From contig OY294044.1 of NCBI GenBank assembly GCA_958510825.1, forward strand, positions 45,844,626 to 45,908,625: 64,000 nucleotides of DNA, written 5' to 3'. Below the pieces are notes generated by a model, which made no database searches, had not been told where the DNA came from, and saw only the letters and a program-made list of their open reading frames with translations. The first letter of the stretch is position 1. Each line of letters begins with the position of its first letter. This DNA is from Brachypterus glaber (Eukaryota; Arthropoda; Insecta; Coleoptera; Kateretidae). The position numbers and the translations under genes were made by a program. This document shows positions 10,962-21,317 of the stretch, piece after piece.

Positions 10962-11692
10962 ACACAGATAGCACAAAGTGATAATATGGACGTCCAATGG
11001 ACTTATGTTCATGGACGGCTGTATGTCCATAGGATGGCCATTTTTACTCTATCGAGGTCCCATGGACATCCGTTCAGAGTCCAGATAACACAACTGTGGA
11101 CACCCATAAGGTGTCTGTTCAAACCATCCATCCAGCTACCATAAGACTTGCTGTTTTGCTTACTTAACTGGTTTTTGCTACTGTGAAAAACTGTTATTTA
11201 ACTTGCAATGTTTGTTGTTGTTTGTTTGTTTGTTTTCGACAACTTAGAATATACTTAGTAAGCTAAAATTTGGTACAACATACTCGTCTGACAATACAAT
11301 TTTATAAAAAAACCCCCAACCCCCACCCCTAAAATTTAAAAAATCCATTTATTACCCACAAGATAATTTAAAACTAAAATTAGGTTACATACTCATCCAG
11401 TGATAATTAAATTTTAAAATAAATTTTACATCCCCCCCTTATCTTATCTTATACGCGTATAAGGCTAAGTTTACCCTCTCTCTGTTTCACTTACCCTCTC
11501 TCTGTTTCACCCACAGAATAAATGTAGATAGCTGAAATTATGGGCGTAAAATGGACACTGAATGGACGTCCACTAATAGTCGTACAAAGGATGTAAATAT
11601 ATGGACATACACTGTATTATTAGTCCGTGGACCAATGTACTTAAAAGGGATCTAAAATGGACGTCCATTGCACGACCGGTGCTATATGGGTA
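10962..11692. mobile_element. Element with repeated ATGGACGTCC subterminal motif
   Basis: The ends are related inverted repeats: ACACAGATAGCAC on the left, complement of ACCCATATAGCACCGG on the right, each followed by ATGGACGTCCA. The palindrome GGACGTCC occurs near 10989, 11552 and 11657, with degenerate variants (for example TGGACATCC, TGGACACCC) in between. Recurrent palindromic sites near both ends resemble transposase-binding sites. No coding sequence or clear target duplication was found. The element also carries repeat block 11180-11345 and a small tandem repeat. Confidence 0.5.
11467..11508. repeat. Tandem duplication, 2 x 20 bp
   Basis: TTACCCTCTCTCTGTTTCAC occurs twice head to tail with no visible difference. 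Confidence 0.85.
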
Positions 11693-11832
11693 ATAATTAT
11701 CAATAGTTGATACGCACTCAGGGTTGAATGTTCATGCGATATTGTAACAGCTCGACGTGGTTATAACTTTTATAGAAGTTTTCTACTACTTAATCATTAA
11801 AAAGTCCAAACAGAAATACCTTTACTTGCTAA

Positions 11833-11872
11833 AGTTCACTATAAGACTTGCTGAAGTTCACTATAAGACAGT
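11833..11872. repeat. Direct repeat GTTCACTATAAGAC
   Basis: A 14-bp phrase occurs twice about 24 bases apart, with TTGCTGAA between. A related CATAAGACTTGCTG lies near 11140. Confidence 0.6.
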
Positions 11873-11889
11873 CAGGCCAACATATTTTG

Positions 11890-12430
11890 AAACATTTTTT
11901 CCCTAAATCTTGAAAAGAATGAAAATGGCGGCGCAGGCGAAATTTTTTTCATGTTTTTTTTTACTTCTGTTAATGTCCGGCCTTTTTTAAATTCAATGTA
12001 GTAAAACTCAAGTTTTAAAAATTTAAATAAAAAAAATCAAGAAAGCCCTAGCGCCGCAGGTAAAAAATTTTACAACTGTGCTGGTCTATTTAAATTTGAA
12101 AACAGAGGTATATATTCTAGCGCCGTAGGTCTATTTTAATTTTAAAGGTGTTACTATTTAAAGTTTAAATGCAATAAAACTCTAACGCCCCAGGCGAAAA
12201 TTTTTACGGATTTGAAACTGCACTGCATCTTTGCTTCGCTTTGTACCCTTATCGTTTTGGTGGAGTAAAAAAGCCATGCAGGCGATTTTTTTAGAAATAT
12301 TATAGTCTATTTTAATTTTAAAGGTGTTACTATTTAAAGTTTAAATGCAAGAAAACTCTAGCGCCTCAGGCAAAATTTTTTAGTTAATAACTTTTTTGTC
12401 GGAGAAAAAAGTTGCATTTTTAGGCTAAAA
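11890..12430. repeat. Degenerate tandem repeat with GCGCCGCAGGCGAAAATTTTT core
   Basis: A core of the form (C)TAGCGCCnCAGGCGAAATTTT recurs near 11930, 12046, 12118, 12181 and 12357. A longer unit of about 175 bp (starting CTATTTTAATTTTAAAGGTG) is duplicated at about 12132 and 12307. The complementary core fills the transposon at 33337-34736, so this is a second, orphan block of the same satellite-like family. Confidence 0.65.
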
Positions 12431-12949
12431 AAGGTGACACGGCACTCTGCCCACCTGTGTCGGCCACATCGCTATCAGTCTCGCATACAAAGCTGTGTAA
12501 GGATTATTTTTTGTCGTCTGTTTTTACGATTTCTGCAATCAGGGATTTAGGGACCCATGTCCTTTATTTTAATAATTTAGAGTTGGCAACCCTACTTATT
12601 TTCGCGTGTTTCAGCTTTTTCGTTTCGTGTTTACCAATGCTTTTAACTAATGTTTACCAGACTATCCTCTTAAATATGTCACAATAAAACATTCAATAAA
12701 ACGTATTCATATTCCGATATATGTTATCGGGCTCACAAATTAATTTAAGCATGCCGCGGCGTTCCAAATATTTTGTTTTGTTAATTTTACATGAACAAAT
12801 ATCACACTAGAACTCTTGAATATATAGGCTTAAAAACGTACAATTAAAATAGAAACATACAATAATTTTTAAATGACATTTCGCCACCAAAGAGAAAATT
12901 ATATATTGTGTCAAAAGTGTAATACAATATGTTAATTTTTAGCTTGTAC
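12431..12949. other. AT-rich DNA, no supported gene
   Basis: An open frame at 12457-12687 has no recognisable domain and is hydrophobic by composition. Nothing else stands out. Confidence 0.45.
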
Positions 12950-13060
12950 TCGGATTTTTATGGATAGGCCAGCGCGGTCTCAGTTTTACGATTAAAGCGT
13001 CATTAGGCAGGATGCGTGCAAGTGAGAGGCCTAATAGCCTATAGTAATTAATCGACGTAT
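12950..13060 (-). repeat. Dispersed repeat (sister at 26940-27055)
   Basis: The reverse complement contains GGCCTCTCACTTGCACGCAT, followed by CCTGC, ATTAAAGCG-like and GAG-CGCGCT phrases. The same order occurs on the + strand at 26967-27050. Both copies are diverged and partial. Confidence 0.55.
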
Positions 13061-13605
13061 ATGCTATTATGTTATTCGTATTTTTCCGAATTTTCCTATT
13101 TTGCACATTTTTTTATAACTGTTTTTAACTGTATTAAAATTCTTCTTAAATCTTTTAAGAAAATAAATCTGTGAGTTGATTTGTCCGTCTGTTATCTGGT
13201 TTCCTAACTATTTGTCATAAAATATGAGCCAATTCTGAATCCAGGAAATTCCAAAAGCTGTTTTTAAATAAATCATTTCTATTTTTTCATTTGCCCTTTT
13301 ATTAAAGAGTATATAAATTAATTTGTAAATATTTCACATATATAAACTAACTACATTCTTTATCTTAGAGTTTTTGTTATATAAAAGCCTGTATATAAAA
13401 GCTCTATTTACCTTTGCTTAAAAAAAATCAAAAACAAAAAATTTAAAAAAAATTATTTATTTGCGGGTATTATAACTAGTTAACTACAAGATAATAAACG
13501 CTAATAAGTGTAAATAATAAATTATTTAATAAATATTAAATTCATGATTACAAAGATATATCGAAATTTCAAACTGTGCGGATCTTACCAAAACTGTCGG
13601 ATAAG
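13061..13605. other. AT-rich upstream region of the SNARE gene
   Basis: No gene. TTTGTCCGTCTGTTATCTGG near 13180 resembles the 'gacggaca' motif common in arthropod repeat tails. Confidence 0.4.
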
Positions 13606-13608
13606 TAA

Positions 13609-13838
13609 GGGGCTGTTCATATATTACGTAACACAAATTGTACCAAAATGGATACACTTCATACCCCGGTTCTCGCATTATTAAAGGCTGTAGAGATTTA
13701 TATATTTTCGCTACCCCCTAACACCCCCAAGCCAATACATGAAATCTCTACATCCTTTAATTACGTGAGAAACCGGGTATGAAGTGTATGAATTTTGGTT
13801 TTGGTACAATTGGCGACACGTAATATATGAACAGTCCC
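13609..13838. mobile_element. PIF/Harbinger-type MITE, TSD TAA
   Basis: The terminal repeat GGGGCTGTTCATATATTACG (right end: complement of GGGACTGTTCATATATTACG) is flanked by TAA on both sides (13606-13608, 13839-13841). It shares inner sequence (CACTTCATACC-CGGTTCTCGC) with the MITE at 61304-61540. It ends about 120 bp before the likely 5' exon of the SNARE gene. Confidence 0.85.
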
Positions 13839-14000
13839 TAAGTGCAACTGGAATAAGTTTTCACTTGTAATCAAGGATTTAGGTAATTTTATAATAGCCG
13901 CAAATAACGATAACTAAATTTGAAGGGAAAACAGATATTGAAATAAAGTATTATTTTCGACAGATTTGGATACAGACGGACAGAATCTACCTCAGTAAAA

Positions 14001-14612
14001 ATGTCGCAACCAACCGTAGCAGAACTTCAACAGAGGCAAGGCCTGGTTGTGGACGAGTCACTGGAAAGTACCCGGAGGATGATAAAACTAGCCGAAGAGA
14101 GTACGGATGCTGGTGCTAAAACTTTGGTGATGCTCAACAACCAAGGCGAGCAATTGGACCGAATCGAAGAAGGCATGGACCAGATTAACGCAGACATGCG
14201 CGAAGCTGAGAAAAATTTATCCGGAATGGAGAAATGTTGCGGACTCTGCGTCCTACCCTGGAAAAGGCACGGTGCTACGTTTAAATCCGATGACGGTGCG
14301 TGGAAAACCTTGGATGAAAGGGACGGGAAAGTGGTGAACAACCAACCGCAAAGATTATTGGACGAACGTAATGGTAATGGTTCACAGGGTGGCTATATTA
14401 CCCGCATTACCAACGACGCAAGAGAAGATGAGATGGAAGATAACTTGGGACAGGTACATTCCATGCTGGGTAATTTGCGTAATATGGCTGTGGATATGGG
14501 TAGCGAGTTGGAAAATCAAAATACACAGATCGATCGAATTAATGATAAGGGTGATATTAATTCTACCAGGATCGATATGGCCAACAAGAGGACCAATGAA
14601 TTACTTAAGTAA
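14001..14612 (+). CDS. SNAP-25/SNAP-24-family SNARE protein
   Basis: This 203-residue t-SNARE would supply the two glutamine helices (Qb and Qc) of a SNARE complex driving vesicle fusion at the plasma membrane. The Qb helix spans about residues 15-76 with zero-layer Gln48 in LNNQGEQLDRIEEGMD. The Qc helix spans about 135-198 with zero-layer Gln173 in ELENQNTQIDRI. Between them lies a palmitoylation-type cluster, Cys79, Cys80 and Cys83 in EKCCGLCVLPW; three cysteines rather than the four of many SNAP-25s. Length matches the family (about 200-212). The whole ORF is one exon. ATG at 14001 has a good context (GTAAAAATG). An AG at 13962-13963 after a pyrimidine-rich run suggests a 5'-UTR splice acceptor. 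AATAAA at 14629-14634 directly follows the stop. Whether it is the SNAP-25 or SNAP-24 orthologue cannot be settled here; the linker WKRHGATFKSDDGAWK leans to SNAP-24. Confidence 0.93.
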   Translation: MSQPTVAELQQRQGLVVDESLESTRRMIKLAEESTDAGAKTLVMLNNQGEQLDRIEEGMDQINADMREAEKNLSGMEKCCGLCVLPWKRHGATFKSDDGAWKTLDERDGKVVNNQPQRLLDERNGNGSQGGYITRITNDAREDEMEDNLGQVHSMLGNLRNMAVDMGSELENQNTQIDRINDKGDINSTRIDMANKRTNELLK

Positions 14613-14628
14613 ATTTTGTCAATTGTTA

Positions 14629-14634
14629 AATAAA
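14629..14634 (+). promoter_or_regulatory. Candidate polyadenylation signal of the SNARE gene
   Basis: AATAAA lies 17 bases after the stop codon; a short 3' UTR would result if it is used. Confidence 0.5.
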
Positions 14635-15635
14635 CTATTTAAAAATATCCGGAACACGAAGCTATAAGGTATTTAAGTCTATGTTTAGTATAATGTATTA
14701 TTTATTTGTTAGTTTAACGTGCTATTTTAATAGTCTTAAAACTCGAAGTATCAAGAAATGTACCAAGGCATTTAATTTAAATCATCATTCATTAGTTGAT
14801 TTTAAAACGAAAGTTAAGGGGACATGAACAAATTTTCGAGGTTGGGAACCCAAACCTTCCAAATATAATTATTTGTCGATCACACTACTACTCTATTTTT
14901 TTGAATAATACTAAAATTTTCTTATGCCAGAGAACATTGGGGGTGCGGAAGTTAGTTTTCTGGGAAGTGTCCCAGGAAATCACGTTAAATTCGGTACAAC
15001 ATAAGCCATTAAATGAAAAGTATTTTCGATTTAATGTGTTCCTTAGACTTATTACCATATAGATTTGACTACGTTTCAGATATAATTATTGTCAATTATT
15101 CATATACAAATATAAAATCATGCTATATTTTATACACTATTATACTGTATTAACCATTATTATACTTATTTTTATTAACATAAATATATTATATTCTTAA
15201 TATTAAAAAAAATAGTTTGCCATAACTCCTGTTTAAATTGTGAAAATTATTATCAGTTTTGAACTATGTAACTAATGTAGGTAATTATGGAGTAATAGAA
15301 AGATAAAGAGGTCTGAATTTTTTTAACGACATGGAGAATTAATCTTAACCTTTTTTTGGTAAAAATCGTTTGTATAATCATGCTTGATTCTTAAATGTTT
15401 CTTAATTATAATAGAAATTATCTATTATTTTCACAGATTCCTAGGGAGAGTAGATTCAATCTAATATGTTTATTGTTATAGCCCATTACGCTTTTATCAA
15501 TAAAAGCTCTTGCCAGAGCAGTAGCAAATTAAATTTTCCGAAGGGGCAACTCTTTGAACGAAAACAATCCTTATCCAGAAAAGTAGCTCCCAAAAAGACT
15601 GAACCACAATATGAGACTACAAAACTAATGGTAAT
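14635..15635. other. AT-rich DNA, no supported gene
   Basis: Open frames at 14796-15062 and 15466-15648 lack any recognisable domain. The region is plain AT-rich DNA with no clear repeat. Confidence 0.45.
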
Positions 15636-15898
15636 ATGGGAGGCATAGCGTAGTGGCTAGCGCGTATGCATAGCAAGCCTACTAGCGTGAGTTCGATTCT
15701 CACTGGCGCGGATTTGCTTTTTTCAGTTAATCAATAATTGAAATTTAGCGAAGGCGATAAGTGAAACGGACACTCCCTAGAAACTGGTTCGAAAGTCGGT
15801 ATAAGACGGTGGTTCCCTCTACTAGCCCGCACAAGTTCTAGACCTAGGGGATGCTTAATTAAGTAGAATAGTATGAGGTTAAACAAACAAACAAACAG
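15636..15898 (+). mobile_element. tRNA-derived SINE
   Basis: The head carries a pol III A box (TAGCGTAGTGGC at 15646-15657) and a B box (GAGTTCGATTCTC at about 15688-15700) at tRNA-like spacing. An unrelated body follows (TCAGTTAATCAATAATTG, GGTGGTTCCCTCTACTAGCC, ATGCTTAATTAAGTAGAATA), ending in (AAAC)n. A second copy with the same body lies at about 57885-58135. Not a functional tRNA: the sequence past the B box does not close an acceptor stem. The partner LINE is not in the window. Confidence 0.85.
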
Positions 15899-16453
15899 TT
15901 TTCTTACCCTTTAAAAAAAATAATTTATAAAAAAATGGCATCAGCGCCGTAAAACTACTAGCTTTTTGAATTTTTCTCAATTCTTTTGGGACCTTGGGGG
16001 AGGGGGTGTTACCTTTTACCCTGGGCTACGGCAGCCGCAGGGGCTACGCTTCTTCCTAAACTATCCATAATACATTAAATTTTATTTACAAGTTGTAAAT
16101 TACAACTAAGAATGATAAAAATGAAAACAAGTACCTATTAAATTTCAAAGCAGGTGCATCGTTGAAAGAATACGAAACAAGTTGCCCACCATTCAAGTAC
16201 CAGAACAACTCTTTTTTTTTCTTCAACGCACAGCTGATTGTAAAGTGCATATACACACACACATCCACCCTGCTGGGCATGCGCCTTTTAATAAGAATCG
16301 CCGCACACTGGGGAATTGATACTTAAAAACCGGACAAAAATTATCTTTAGGTTATTTCGAAATATGCTAAAATATCAACCGATGGGTTTTCTATTTAATT
16401 TAGACACATTTTTATGAATTTTTTTTTTGACATCAACATCTACAAAAATAAAT
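15899..16453. other. Non-coding DNA with degenerate repeat traces
   Basis: GCATCAGCGCCGTAAAACTA near 15940 and GGCAGCCGCAGGGG near 16028 faintly echo the GCGCCGCAGG satellite core. A (CA)n run sits at about 16253-16263. No gene. Confidence 0.4.
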
Positions 16454-16612
16454 GAGGAGTCGAACTGCAAAGCTTAACATATCCAGTATTTGTGAAAATG
16501 AGATTTTGAGTGTATTGGGTAAAATACGTATAGAGTTAGCTATTTTTTAACTTTTTTTGGACATGTTAAGTTTTGCAGTTGAACTCCTTTTGTACATGTT
16601 AGGTTTTGCAGT
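16454..16612. repeat. Inverted repeat GGAGTCGAACTGCAAAGCTTAACAT
   Basis: A 25-bp arm at 16454-16478 is mirrored at 16562-16587, and a third partial copy (ACATGTTAGGTTTTGCAGTT) follows at about 16593-16612. It is probably a small decayed element. Confidence 0.55.
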
Positions 16613-16974
16613 TCCAGTCTTCAAATATCTCTGGTGTCCGTTAGCAGTGCTAACTTAGCACAACTCATGCCTTTAGTCTATCCCAATTTTAGACGGCTTT
16701 TTCGTTGAAAGGAATTTTATGTTTTTTCAAATAAAAAGTCCAAACACAGTTGCGGATCTAGGAAATGTTATATAATGCCCAATGATAAGAAAAAAGAAGT
16801 AAGAAATGCAAAAATTTAAACAACTATTAAAAACTTATTATTGTGTTTTATTTAAAAAAAAAAACTTAAAAATGTTAAATTTTTGGTTAATGCGCCTAAA
16901 AAATTTCCAAGCTTGAAAATTACTTTATATTATATTGATCATGATCAATCACTGCAGTGATGCAATGATTTTTT

Positions 16975-17140
16975 TACGGGAGGGGGAAATAGTATATTAC
17001 ATAACTAGTGTGGAAAGTGATATATTTCACGCGAGTGGGAAGGTTTACGAACGAGCTTTCAGGCGAGTGAGGAAACCCCACGAGTTTAAGAAATACACTT
17101 TCCAACGAGTAATGTACATTATTTTTCCTACGATCCCGAA
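16975..17140. mobile_element. MITE-like inverted repeat, AATAGTATATTACATAAC ends
   Basis: The left end (GGGGGAAATAGTATATTACA ... GTGTGGAAAGTG) is mirrored at the right (CACTTTCC-ACGAGTAATGTACATTATTTTTCC). The core is richer in GC than the flanks. The open frame at 16935-17159 is a by-product. Confidence 0.55.
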
Positions 17141-17248
17141 AAAATATAAAGTTTCTTAATTTAATATTTTCTAATTTTTATTATTTTTTCCAAAAATTTT
17201 TGAGAAAATCAAAGCACAAAATAGCATACAAATTTATATATCTGTAGC

Positions 17249-17353
17249 TTGGTTCTAAAAGGGCCAATGTTACTTTGTCAATAGCAGACTTTTCAAAATA
17301 TTACGTGAAAACGCTGCTATTGATAAAGTGACATTGGCCCTTTTAGAACCACA
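17249..17353. mobile_element. MITE, TTGGTTCTAAAAGGGCCAATGT hairpin
   Basis: This hairpin of about 105 bp has ends reading TTGGTTCTAAAAGGGCCAAT and the complement. The arms continue inward as AC-TTTGTCAATAGCAG and the complement. A longer copy of the family lies at 57811-58292. The open frame at 17270-17467 overlaps it and is not a gene. Confidence 0.8.
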
Positions 17354-17934
17354 GATATGTATGAAAAACAGTAAATATGATTTTTGTTTACCTTTAGTTT
17401 TCTTGGTTTCATATTTATTACAATATATTATTAACTGTTTAATGGGTTGCCTACAAGCGCAAATCAAGGCAAACTTGACAGTTTTCTAATTAGATTTCTG
17501 TGGATATGCTGCAATATAAGAGAGTAAAATTGTACAGTTTTACATTTAATATGGAAAAGACAGTGTATTTTGAAGTTTTTTTTTTATAAAATTTAATGCA
17601 ACTAAATCACAAATTAAGTAATTTTTATAGTCTAGACATTAATAAGTAAGGTTATAGTAAGGTTATAACTAGTTTTTTTATTTTTCACATTAAAAACAGA
17701 AATATTTGGATTGAAAAACATAAAAGTTATTAAAAATGGTTGTCATGAAAGGTGGAAAATGGCATATAAAACGGGTGGGTAAAATTGTTAGAATTTACAA
17801 CGTAAATATCTAAATAAAATTAGGCAAACCTACATACATAAATATCAAACTAGGGTGATATAAAAATATCAAACAAGTGTGATATAAGGCGTTTTCTAAG
17901 GAACAAAAGAGTTTGCTAAATGTCATTTTCATAG
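17354..17934. other. AT-rich DNA, nothing recognised
   Basis: No gene or defined repeat seen; AT-rich with A/T runs. Confidence 0.45.
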
Positions 17935-18748
17935 GGTCTTTCAATTGGTTAATCACTCTAGGAAAACAAATATTTTTTAATTGAAACTGAATAATTTTAA
18001 TAACTTGATACTTATCTAGTAATATTATATAATTTGTACATGACGGCAATAAGTTAATGACTTAAAAATAAGGTTATCAACTCCTTAATTTTTCGAACTC
18101 GACAGTTGATTTTCTTAATTCGAGAGTGGACTTTTTTTGCGATGTTGCGAAATTAAGAAAATTTTTCGTTTTAGTGTATTATTCTAAATAAGAATCAAAT
18201 TTTTAAGTTTATACTATTTTCCGCGTCTAAATTGTCTTAAAAAGTAAGAAAATATTATAGTTTTGAATAATTTCTGTGTCCGGAACATTTACCGTAACCA
18301 AAATCTATTTAGATGGATTGAAAAAAAAAATTGGTTACGGTCAAACCAATTTTTCTTTATGAGAACCTGATTTTCGAATCCATCGATATTTTGTCCGGAA
18401 TTTTGACCCAACTACCCCATGGTGCGTCGCCACTTTGCCTCGCTCCGTCCCTCGCCTTCATGTTCGTCCCCCACGAACCACATTGAACTACCGCTCAAAA
18501 TCGGTATCCAACGCCGCCTTTGTCTGGTATTATTCGTTAGCAGCTGTAGTGATCGCGGTGGCTGTCCTAGACGGTCGATCTCGCGCATACTTTATTGTGC
18601 ATGCGTTAAATTCCAAACAAGAAAAAACCCTAGTGTATTTTTAGTAATTTTGTGTTCGGTAATTGTAGTGTTCCTACGTTTAATATTGTGATATTTTGTG
18701 TAATTTTTATTCAATGGGTGACTAGAGTGATTAACCAATTGAAAGACC
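17935..18748. repeat. Perfect 27-bp inverted repeat, 760 bp apart
   Basis: The arm at 17935-17961 (GGTCTTTCAATTGGTTAATC plus ACTCTAG) is the exact reverse complement of 18722-18748. The sequence between includes a smaller hairpin (arms CCGTAACCAA/TTGGTTACGG at about 18292-18341) and the CpG-rich block at 18415-18600. This may be the TIR pair of an element or an inverted duplication of a transcribed segment. Confidence 0.6.
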
Positions 18749-18779
18749 GATTGATTTTTGGATTATTCATTCTAACAGG
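18415..18779 (+). promoter_or_regulatory. CpG-rich block, candidate promoter/first exon
   Basis: A stretch of about 180 bp is far richer in CpG than its surroundings (GCGTCGCC, CGCTCCGTCCCTCGCC, GGTCGATCTCGCGC). It leads after about 180 bp into ATTCTAACAG/GTATGTTT near 18779, a good 5' splice site. This arrangement fits the unmethylated 5' end of a gene, or the internal promoter of a transposon. The overlapping 69- and 90-codon frames show no domain. Downstream exons were not found. Confidence 0.25.
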
Positions 18780-19577
18780 TATGTTTAAATTTTATCAATT
18801 AAAAAAACTGCGTTTAAAATCGATCTACAACATAATTGAACTGCATTCTATTATCTAATCGTTATTACGATATTAGAATGGAGCGCAAATAATCGATTTA
18901 TCATGTTCTAGAACGAGTTGTAGAAAAAATTCTAGAAAACATAACCTATAATGTTTGACAAGATAAAAGTGTGAAAATCGTTTTGTTACGAAGTCGGCCT
19001 TGAATCTAAATAAGTTTGTTTTGAAGAAGTGTAGGTATTTTTACTTTTCTACCTACTCTCAGACCATTTCATGTAATTTTCATCGGTAATTTTATATGAT
19101 CTGCCTTCATAATAGGCAGGCGCGGATGGGATCTTTAGGGTAGGTCGCCAAAATAAGAAAAGGGCAAAATTGCTTAAAATCAAGAAAAATAGGAATATCG
19201 AGGTCCCGAAAAAGCCAAAATGAACGATAACGATATCGTGGGGCCTGTTAAGCAGTGGTTTTTTTTTCGACTTATCTTTATGAGCAGCCAGTCCGCCACT
19301 GATAATAATAAAGAGAAAAGACAACCCCTTTCACCAGTATGCAGTCCAGCCAAACCTAAAAGGTCAAAATCTCCGAAATTTTTGGTTCAAATTCTCCACA
19401 AGATATCGGCAAAATCTCCGCAAAATCTCAGATTCTGTGCTATTAGCATAAAAACGTATACATTCTTTGTGAAAACAATAAAGGTTTACCCCTGCACCGG
19501 GACGATCCGAGGTTTTTGTGGTGGTCCACCACTTGACACACCCCACCACTGGTGTCAAGGTAAAATTTGCCGACTGA
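18780..19577. other. Non-coding repeat-like DNA
   Basis: The phrase AAAATCTCCG recurs several times at 19365-19425 and again near 19890-19915. A GGTGGTCCACCAC-type palindrome lies at about 19520. Open frames here lack recognisable domains. Confidence 0.4.
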
Positions 19578-19682
19578 AAAAATTTTGACGACTAAAAACA
19601 AAAGCCCCTCGCTACCCAAAAATTTTGATGACTAAAAAAAAAATTCGTAAAAGCTGCAAAACTTTGATGACTAAAAAAACAG
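19578..19682. repeat. Degenerate tandem repeat AAAATTTTGATGACTAAAAA
   Basis: Three to four diverged copies, the first reading AAAATTTTGACGACTAAAAA, spaced about 42-48 bp apart. Confidence 0.65.
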
Positions 19683-19749
19683 GTCGTCACCTCTAAAATC
19701 TAAAGAGCTTTGCCTCTTTTTCATGTGGAAAATCTAAAACGGCATGAAA

Positions 19750-19806
19750 TCTCATGTAGATTGATGAAATTCATGTAGATTGATGAAATTCATGTAGATT
19801 GATGAG
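19750..19806. repeat. Tandem repeat, 3 x 19 bp
   Basis: The unit TCATGTAGATTGATGAAAT is repeated three times head to tail, the last unit changing after GATTGATGA. Confidence 0.85.
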
Positions 19807-19946
19807 AAAATTCATATGAAACTCCATCACGAATTACATTTTACTTATATTATGCAATTTATTTTTTAATTGCACTTATATACCTGGAATCTCCGCAAAA
19901 TAAAATCTCCGCAGTTTTGCAGCACTGCCAGTATGGCAAGTACAAG

Positions 19947-20105
19947 CAGGCCAGTGCGCAGGATTTGCTCGTGGGGGGTTAATAAATCTCATAAAAAAAA
20001 GAAATGAGCTATACAAAGAAAACTATCAACAAATGAGGGGTTCAGAAGTGAACTGGATCAAGTCCTCATGGACTTGATCCCGTACCCCCCGTACGCACGG
20101 GCCTG
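19947..20105. mobile_element. hAT-type MITE with perfect 8-bp TSD
   Basis: The 159-bp element begins CAGGCCAGTGCG and ends with the complement of CAGGCCCGTGCG. It is flanked by identical AGTACAAG copies at 19939-19946 and 20106-20113. CAGG-type termini with 8-bp duplications are diagnostic of hAT elements. The perfect duplication argues for a fairly young insertion. Confidence 0.88.
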
Positions 20106-20113
20106 AGTACAAG

Positions 20114-21309
20114 GGTCACCAAGTTTAGTCGTTTAACGAATATCGTTGCGAAAACACGCCAAAGTTAAGGACGAAATTTAGTCGTGATTTTTTTTAGAAG
20201 TCAAATTTTCACGAGACTTGCCAACTTGAACTAAGAAGTTTAAATTTAAGCAGCTTAACGTCTTAAAACAAGCTTGCAATGGCAAGCTTGCAGTGCACCG
20301 CAGAGCACTGGTCAGGAATATTGCTCTCTGTAGAGCATATCCAGACCTTAGTCATTATAAAAATTTGCAAAGACCTTAGTCAGAAAAAGTTAATTTTTGT
20401 CCTAGTCAAGGAAATTAAAAAATATATATTAATGCACAGTGGTCTCTGAAGGTAATTTTTACTGACATGACTTTTCTAGGGGAAAGAAAAAAATGTGTAG
20501 GATAAAAAATAGTATGTAAACCATGGCAAGAAGGTGTTTTTCCAGGCCTCATAAAATGGAAAAATATCACTTTTTTTCCTATGATTACAATATACTATTC
20601 ATTTTTAACCAAAGTCAGAAATTAATTCATATCTAACCTTTTTTTAGCTTCTGGTTATACCTCATAGATGGCGAAACTATCGCCTTGTCTGTAAACAGTT
20701 TAAGTTTGCGAATAAAATAACCTAACATTTTTGTTTATTTCTACGAAATACAATAAGAAATCATATTTATTCATATATTATATGGTTCATACCGAGACTG
20801 CTAATAGGAAATAACAACGAGCCACTTATTTAAATTATTATTTAGTTGAAATTTATAGTGACGTTAGAAATCTGGAAAATTTCTGTAGATCGTTTAAAAT
20901 GGTGAATTTTACGAGGTAATGTGTTATTTATTTATGCTTGTGAGTAAAATTCTGTTCTAACCACATAAGAAAATGAAATTTCCAACTCTCGATTTTTTTA
21001 CTAATACGAGATATAAAAAAAGATTTAATAGCTGATTTTACATAAAAAAAATGAGAACAAGGTGTGTGCTAAATCGTCTCTAAGGTCTTAACTAAAGACT
21101 CTTAAGATAAGCGTACGCCTTATGTCACGTTACCAGTATTTCACTGATAACCGCGCACATGGAGTCGTTTACCTGTATGTATGTAGAATATTTTAAATTT
21201 GGTTGGGACTTAAAAAAGACACTCACAAGTATAGTAAAAAAATTGTATCCCGAATTTGTAGAGGCCCAAAGTACAAAAAACTTCCTTTAAAACGATGGTT
21301 CACTCTTAA
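20114..21309. other. AT-rich DNA, no supported gene
   Basis: No domain-bearing frame, inverted repeat or array recognised over about 1.2 kb. Confidence 0.45.
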
Positions 21310-21317
21310 GTTTGATT

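Noticed and set aside
15640..15715. Possible tRNA gene (A and B boxes present)
   Set aside because: The boxes fit, but the sequence after the B box does not form an acceptor stem and continues into a repeated body with an AAAC tail; it is a SINE head.
18419..18691. 90-codon Arg/Ser-rich frame in the CpG-rich block
   Set aside because: Two overlapping frames are open simply because the block is GC-rich; neither has a domain. Kept only as a possible promoter or 5' UTR.
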